8,494 nucleotides of DNA from NCBI GenBank assembly GCA_020848665.1, contig JADLHR010000248.1, positions 1-8,494 on the forward strand. Reading direction: 5' to 3'. The notes under the pieces are model-generated. The model saw only the letters and a list, made by a program, of their open reading frames with translations, was not told where the DNA came from and searched no databases. The stretch comes from Anaerolineae bacterium (GTDB lineage: Bacteria; Chloroflexota; Anaerolineae; Aggregatilineales; Aggregatilineaceae). A program made the translations under genes and the position numbers. This document shows, piece by piece, positions 5,163 through 8,494 of the stretch. Numbering within the stretch: position 1 is the first letter of the stretch; each line of letters starts with the position of its first letter.

Positions 5163-6781
5163 GTCGAATTCGCCCCCAAAGAAGGCAGCTCGCTGGTTGC
5201 GGGCGCGTCAACCGGCAGCGCGCAGGTGAAGATCGATCCTGTGTCGGCGGCGCTGTGCACCCAGATCCGCCCGCCGTGCGCCTCGATCGCCAGCTTGCAG
5301 AATGCCAGCCCCAGCCCGACGCCGCGCGGCGCGTCGCGGTAGCGCACACGCGCGAACTTGTCGAAGATCGATCGCTGTGCGTCGAGCGGGATACCGGGGC
5401 CGGTGTCCTTGACGCGAATGTACACCTCGCCGCCGCTGCTCGCCGTGCTGATCACGATCACGCCGCTGTCGGGCGTGTACTTGATCGCGTTGTCGATCAG
5501 GTTGCCCACCACGCGCTCGATCATGTCCGGCTCGACGTAGATCAGCGGCAGATCGGCGGCCAGCGCCATCCGCATACGGATATTCTTCTCGTCAGCCAGC
5601 GGATGCATCTGCTCGACCGCTCCCTCGACCAGGGCGTTCAGCGCGCTGTTGTGGCGATCGCGCAGGCGCATCCCCTCCTCCAGCCGCTGAATGTCGAGCA
5701 GCGAATCGACCATCCGGCGCGACTGCTGGCTGGCGCGGCGTGCCACGTCCAGCAGGCTGCGGACCGCCGGATTCGACTCGTCGGCCAGCAGCCGGTTCAG
5801 CGCCTCCAGGCTTGAATACACGTTGCCCAGCGGGCCGCGCAGGTCATGATAGACCATCGCGGTCATATCGCGTCGCAGTTCCTCGACCATCAACTGCGAG
5901 CTGAGATCATGCTCGATCCACTGAATCAGGTCCGCTGTTGGGCCGTGATCCAGCCGCTTGGCGAAAACTTCCACCGCGCACGCGGTCCCATCCTTGCGCC
6001 ACGCCGTCGAGCGAAAACGCACTTCCTGCCCGCGCTGCAACGAGTCGAAATGTGTGCCGATCAGGGCGCTGGCGCTCTCACGGTGGATGGCGGCGATGGT
6101 CCGGCGCTCCAACTCCTCGTGGCTGTAGCCCAGAAACTCGCACGCGCGCCGATTGGCGACCTGGATCGTGCCCTGCGTGTCGGTGATGATAATCGGCACG
6201 ATCGCGTCGTCAAACAGAGCCGCGTAACGCTGCTCGGCCTCGCGCGCCGTTTCGAGCAGCAGGGTATTGGTCAGCGCCGCCGCGCCCATCTCACTGATCG
6301 TTGCCGTCAGGTTAACCGCGTCCACCGTAAAGTAGCCGCGCGCGGGGTGCGCCAGAGTCAGCACGCCGGCGACCTCGCCCGTATGAATCAGCGGCACACA
6401 CAGCGCCGAGCCGATCTGTGGCGAAAGCGGATCGTCGGGCAGCGGCAGCCACAGCGGGTTGGCGATGATGTCGTTGACGACCATCGTGCGCCCGTTGTGC
6501 AGCACGAACCCTGCCAGACCGTCACGCAGGACCAGCGCCAGCGCCGGGTGCGGATCGACGCCTGGCGCACCGCCCAGGGCATAGGCATCATGGATCTCGC
6601 CTCGCCACAGGCTGACAATACTGGCGTAGGGTGTGCCAAGCGCCTCGGCGGTGGTGTGCAGCACGCGCCGGACCACGTCGGCGGAGCGCAGCTCGGCGTT
6701 CAGCTCGCGCGCCAACCGGTAGACCAATGTCAGCCGCAGCGTCTCGCTGAGGCGCGCCTGGATGCTGTGCGCCGCGCTCAT
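5159..6781 (-). CDS. Soluble GAF-PAS sensor histidine kinase
   Basis: Started at ATG 6781, the protein is 540 residues with no membrane helix. A GAF domain covers about 31-175 and includes NDIIANPLWLP and GSALCVPLIHTGEVAGVLTL. A PAS domain follows (about 183-295: FDDAIVPIIITDTQGTIQVAN, then CEFLGYSHEEL). The HisKA region has the phosphoacceptor His312 in YHDLRGPLGNV. The ATPase domain shows the N box NLIDNAIKYTP (427-437), G1 box DTGPGI (459-464), F box FDKF and G2 box GVGLGL (487-492). All catalytic residues appear intact, so it should autophosphorylate in response to a cytoplasmic ligand or redox signal. No response regulator gene is adjacent. A TTG at 6808 would add nine residues, but AGGAG lies 10 nt before the ATG at 6781, which is preferred. 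Its TGA overlaps the lipoprotein GTG by 4 nt. Confidence 0.94.
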   Translation of the reverse strand: MSAAHSIQARLSETLRLTLVYRLARELNAELRSADVVRRVLHTTAEALGTPYASIVSLWRGEIHDAYALGGAPGVDPHPALALVLRDGLAGFVLHNGRTMVVNDIIANPLWLPLPDDPLSPQIGSALCVPLIHTGEVAGVLTLAHPARGYFTVDAVNLTATISEMGAAALTNTLLLETAREAEQRYAALFDDAIVPIIITDTQGTIQVANRRACEFLGYSHEELERRTIAAIHRESASALIGTHFDSLQRGQEVRFRSTAWRKDGTACAVEVFAKRLDHGPTADLIQWIEHDLSSQLMVEELRRDMTAMVYHDLRGPLGNVYSSLEALNRLLADESNPAVRSLLDVARRASQQSRRMVDSLLDIQRLEEGMRLRDRHNSALNALVEGAVEQMHPLADEKNIRMRMALAADLPLIYVEPDMIERVVGNLIDNAIKYTPDSGVIVISTASSGGEVYIRVKDTGPGIPLDAQRSIFDKFARVRYRDAPRGVGLGLAFCKLAIEAHGGRIWVHSAADTGSIFTCALPVDAPATSELPSLGANST

Positions 6782-6790
6782 AGGCCGGTG

Positions 6791-6796
6791 ACTCCT
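6791..6796 (-). promoter_or_regulatory. Shine-Dalgarno site that fixes the kinase start
   Basis: Read on the minus strand, AGGAGT (AGGAG core at 6792-6796) lies about 10 nt before the ATG at 6781. It falls inside the nine extra codons that a TTG start at 6808 would create, so it argues for the shorter 540-residue kinase. Confidence 0.6.
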
Positions 6797-6811
6797 GTGC
6801 GCGACCAACCG

Positions 6812-6820
6812 ATTTTAGCA
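6812..6820 (-). promoter_or_regulatory. Possible extended -10 promoter for the kinase operon
   Basis: On the minus strand the 61-nt gap between the downstream dNK gene and the kinase contains TGCTAAAAT, a full extended -10 (TGn followed by TAAAAT at 6812-6817). It stands out as the only AT-rich patch in a GC-rich gap. No -35 element is seen at 17 bp, which extended -10 promoters can do without. A start point near 6805 would leave a leader of about 24 nt containing the AGGAG site. No terminator separates the kinase from the upstream dNK gene, so read-through is also possible. Confidence 0.45.
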
Positions 6821-6842
6821 CACGCCGCGCGCCGCCGAGATG

Positions 6843-7517
6843 TCATGGCGCCTCGCCCGGACGCTGCAAATAGCGAATCGTCGCCGGGCGCAGCGCCTCG
6901 CGCACGCCGCGAATGACCAGCGCGCGCGCGTCGTCGTCGTGCTGGAAATCGATCGTGTCCGCCGGGACGACCAGCACCGGGCAGCTTTCCCAGCGCGCGA
7001 TCCAGTCGTCGTACAGCGCATTCAACTGGGCGAGATAGTCCGGCGAGATGTCGCGCTCGAAGTTACGCCCGCGCAGCCGGATGCGCGCCAGCAGAGTCTC
7101 GACGCTGCCCTTGAGGTAGATCAGCAGGTCCGGCGCGGGCAGGAAGGCGCGCACGCCTTCGTAAAGGTCGTGATACGCCTGGTAATCGCGCCTGGTCATC
7201 AGCCCCTGCCGGTACAGGTTGCAGGCGAAAATCTCAGCGTCCTCGTATACGCTGCGATCCTGTACGACCGAGCCAGGATGATCGACCAACTGGCGATGGT
7301 GCTGCAAGCGCCGCGAGAGGAAGAACACCTGCGAGTGGAAGCTCCAGCGCGTCATGTCCTCGTAGAAATCGGCCAGATACGGGTTTTCGTCCACCGCCTC
7401 GTAAAACGGCTTCCAGCCGAACGTCTCGGCCAGGATGCTTGTCAGGGTGGATTTGCCGATCCCGATGTTGCCTGCAATGGCGACGAACTGCTTGGTCGAG
7501 CTGGCAGGCGGGATCAT
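6843..7517 (-). CDS. Deoxynucleoside kinase (dGK/dAK family), second of a tandem pair
   Basis: This 224-residue protein has the normal length and motif order of bacterial deoxynucleoside kinases. The P-loop is GNIGIGKST (16-24). DENPYL (43-48) carries the Glu expected to act as general base. DRSVYEDAEIFA (87-98) is the DRS motif with neighbouring substrate-pocket residues. RIRLRGRNFER (145-155) is the arginine-rich LID. VVPADTIDF (183-191) lies near the end. The enzyme transfers phosphate from a nucleoside triphosphate to the 5'-OH of a deoxynucleoside, feeding dNMP salvage in the cytoplasm. The YED variant suggests dGK/dAK-type specificity, but base preference cannot be read securely from sequence. 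Its ATG overlaps the TGA of the upstream paralogue as ATGA, so the two are translationally coupled. Tandem dNK genes are known from Bacillus subtilis (dgk-dck), and in Lactobacillus acidophilus the paired enzymes form a heterodimer. Confidence 0.92.
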   Translation of the reverse strand: MIPPASSTKQFVAIAGNIGIGKSTLTSILAETFGWKPFYEAVDENPYLADFYEDMTRWSFHSQVFFLSRRLQHHRQLVDHPGSVVQDRSVYEDAEIFACNLYRQGLMTRRDYQAYHDLYEGVRAFLPAPDLLIYLKGSVETLLARIRLRGRNFERDISPDYLAQLNALYDDWIARWESCPVLVVPADTIDFQHDDDARALVIRGVREALRPATIRYLQRPGEAP

Positions 7518-8389
7518 GGTCGCTCTTCTTCGGCGTCCGCCAGACCCTGCCCGGTGCGCGTGTGGTCGAGGCGCAGCCTGTCCAGCGCCGCCGCGTCGAG
7601 GTCCACGCCCGCCGTATCCGCCAGCCGGATCAGCGCGTCCAGCACGTCGGCCAGCCCGGCTTGCAGCGCGCTCCGTGCCGCGTCGCGTGACGGCGCGGGC
7701 GCAGCGGGTGCGGCGAACGGCGCAGGCGGCAGTGCGGCGGGCGTCACGCCCCGCTCCAGCCCTGGCAGCGCGGGCTGGCTCGGACCCTCGCCAAGCGCGC
7801 CGCGAATCCGTGCGAAAACGGCTTCGCGATCGGCGTCGCTCTGGACGAAATCGAGGGTATTGGTGTCAATCGTCAGCACCGGCGCGGCGTCGTACGCGCC
7901 AAAGAAAGCGTCATAGGTCGCGCGCAGGCTATCGAGATAGGCGGGGTCCATGTTGCGCTCATAGGTGCGGTCGCGCGCGATGATACGGTTCATCAGCGTC
8001 TCGGTGCTGGCCTGCAGATAGACGACCAGGTCCGGCCGGCTGATGTTCTCGGCCAGCGCCTCCTGCACGCTGTAATAGGTCTGCAATTCGTCGCCGCGCA
8101 GGTTCACCTGGGCAAAGAGGCGATCCTTCTCAAACATATAATCGCTGATCAGCGGGCGAAGAATCCGCCGAAGCTGGCGCTGCTGGTGATAGCGGCTGAG
8201 CAAAAAGAAAATCTGCGTCTGGAAGGCGTAGCGCGAACGGTCGGTGTAGAAATCGCTGAGAAACGGGTTTTCTTCAAAGACTTCGAGCACCAGCCGTGCG
8301 CCAATCGCCTGCTGAAAGAGGCGCGCCAGCGTGGTTTTGCCCACGCCGATCACACCTTCAATTGCGATGTACGCCTCAGTAGGTTCCAT
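7514..8389 (-). CDS. Deoxynucleoside kinase with extra C-terminal tail, first of a tandem pair
   Basis: Residues 1-200 form a complete deoxynucleoside kinase: P-loop GVIGVGKTT (12-20), FEENPFLSDFY (38-48) with the candidate catalytic Glu, SDYMFEKDRLFAQ (82-94) including the Asp-Arg pair, ARDRTYERNMDPAYL (138-152) as LID region, and LTIDTNTLDFV (172-182). At 291 residues it is longer than the usual 205-225. The excess is an Ala/Pro-rich linker (about 201-233) followed by a helical tail (about 235-277) whose ADVLDALIRLADTAGVDLDAAALDRL resembles the last helices of MazG-type nucleotide pyrophosphohydrolases. The acidic EExx(E/D) residues of the active site are mostly absent. The motif after the second pocket (KDRLFAQ rather than DRSVYED) differs from the neighbour, suggesting a different substrate. 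The start is ATG 8389, ten residues before the P-loop as expected, though the ribosome binding site is weak (GAGG only 2 nt away). Confidence 0.92.
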   Translation of the reverse strand: MEPTEAYIAIEGVIGVGKTTLARLFQQAIGARLVLEVFEENPFLSDFYTDRSRYAFQTQIFFLLSRYHQQRQLRRILRPLISDYMFEKDRLFAQVNLRGDELQTYYSVQEALAENISRPDLVVYLQASTETLMNRIIARDRTYERNMDPAYLDSLRATYDAFFGAYDAAPVLTIDTNTLDFVQSDADREAVFARIRGALGEGPSQPALPGLERGVTPAALPPAPFAAPAAPAPSRDAARSALQAGLADVLDALIRLADTAGVDLDAAALDRLRLDHTRTGQGLADAEEERP

Positions 8390-8412
8390 AAGCCTCGGCC
8401 CGTCGGTGAGCG

Positions 8413-8448
8413 TCCGGAGCGCGCCCCCTTGCGCGCCCGGTGTCCGGA
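8413..8448 (-). other. 5' hairpin in the leader of the dNK operon
   Basis: The two halves are TCCGGA-GCGCGC (8413-8424) and GCGCGC (8431-8436) plus TCCGGA (8443-8448). They fold into two 6-bp stacked helices around a 6-nt loop, with a 6-nt one-sided bulge (8437-8442). If transcription starts near 8451, the hairpin forms at the very 5' end of the mRNA, about 23 nt before the dNK start codon. It could protect the transcript or modulate translation. No T-run follows, so it is not a terminator. Confidence 0.45.
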
Positions 8449-8457
8449 TCAGGGGTG

Positions 8458-8486
8458 AGTATACGCCCGGCGGGGTTGAATGTCCA
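8458..8486 (-). promoter_or_regulatory. Sigma70-type promoter of the dNK operon
   Basis: On the minus strand, TGGACA (8481-8486; 5 of 6 matches to TTGACA) is followed after exactly 17 bp by TATACT (8458-8463; 5 of 6 matches to TATAAT). The predicted start point is near 8451, giving a leader of about 62 nt. It is the best promoter-like sequence in the window and sits directly before the first deoxynucleoside kinase gene. Confidence 0.65.
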
Positions 8487-8494
8487 CCAGCGCA

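Noticed and set aside
6782..6808. TTG start for the histidine kinase
   Set aside because: The ATG at 6781 has an AGGAG site at good spacing, which lies inside this proposed extension.
5846..6916. Plus-strand ORF of 356 codons opposite the histidine kinase
   Set aside because: It is antisense to the GAF, PAS and HisKA regions, has an Arg/Gln-rich composition and no recognisable motifs.
6840..7916. Plus-strand ORF of 358 codons opposite both deoxynucleoside kinases
   Set aside because: It spans two real genes on the other strand, has no family signature and turns into low-complexity Ser/Ala/Arg sequence.

Overview
The window is GC-rich bacterial chromosome, with G or C at most third codon positions. 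It most likely comes from the phylum Chloroflexota (Anaerolineae-like). That assignment is inference. It rests on the lipoprotein at 4071-5162, whose C-terminal motif (GLEQPIRGFGLVWRSNP, then RERLGWA) I associate with that phylum. The EGY-type S2P protease, the GAF-PAS kinase and the paired deoxynucleoside kinases fit but do not prove it. No RNA genes, CRISPR arrays, insertion sequences or phage genes were seen.

Plus strand, 1-2049: the 3' end of nusG, then rplK (L11) and rplA (L1), the familiar transcription/translation cluster. A strong intrinsic terminator follows rplA (1503-1534), so the usual next genes rplJ-rplL are not adjacent here. After it comes a 157-residue protein that resembles a divergent macro domain. 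No promoter is visible for it, and two mini-ORFs with overlapping stop/start codons lead into its start.

Minus strand, 8494 down to 1995: six co-directional genes, probably two transcription units. The first has a good sigma70-type promoter (8458-8486) and a 5' hairpin. It encodes two deoxynucleoside kinase paralogues joined by an ATGA overlap, which salvage deoxynucleosides into dNMPs. The upstream paralogue carries an extra C-terminal tail resembling the last helices of a MazG-type NTP pyrophosphohydrolase. The second unit probably starts at an extended -10 element (6812-6820). It encodes a soluble GAF-PAS histidine kinase, a lipoprotein (GTGA overlap with the kinase), an M50/S2P intramembrane protease and a membrane-anchored lytic transglycosylase. 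The last gene converges on the macro-like gene and overlaps it by 55 bp.

Reading as a whole: the left part is a core ribosomal operon. The right part joins nucleotide salvage to an envelope-directed group that combines a sensor kinase, a surface lipoprotein, an intramembrane protease and a peptidoglycan-cleaving enzyme. Any functional link inside that last group is inferred from gene order and overlap only.
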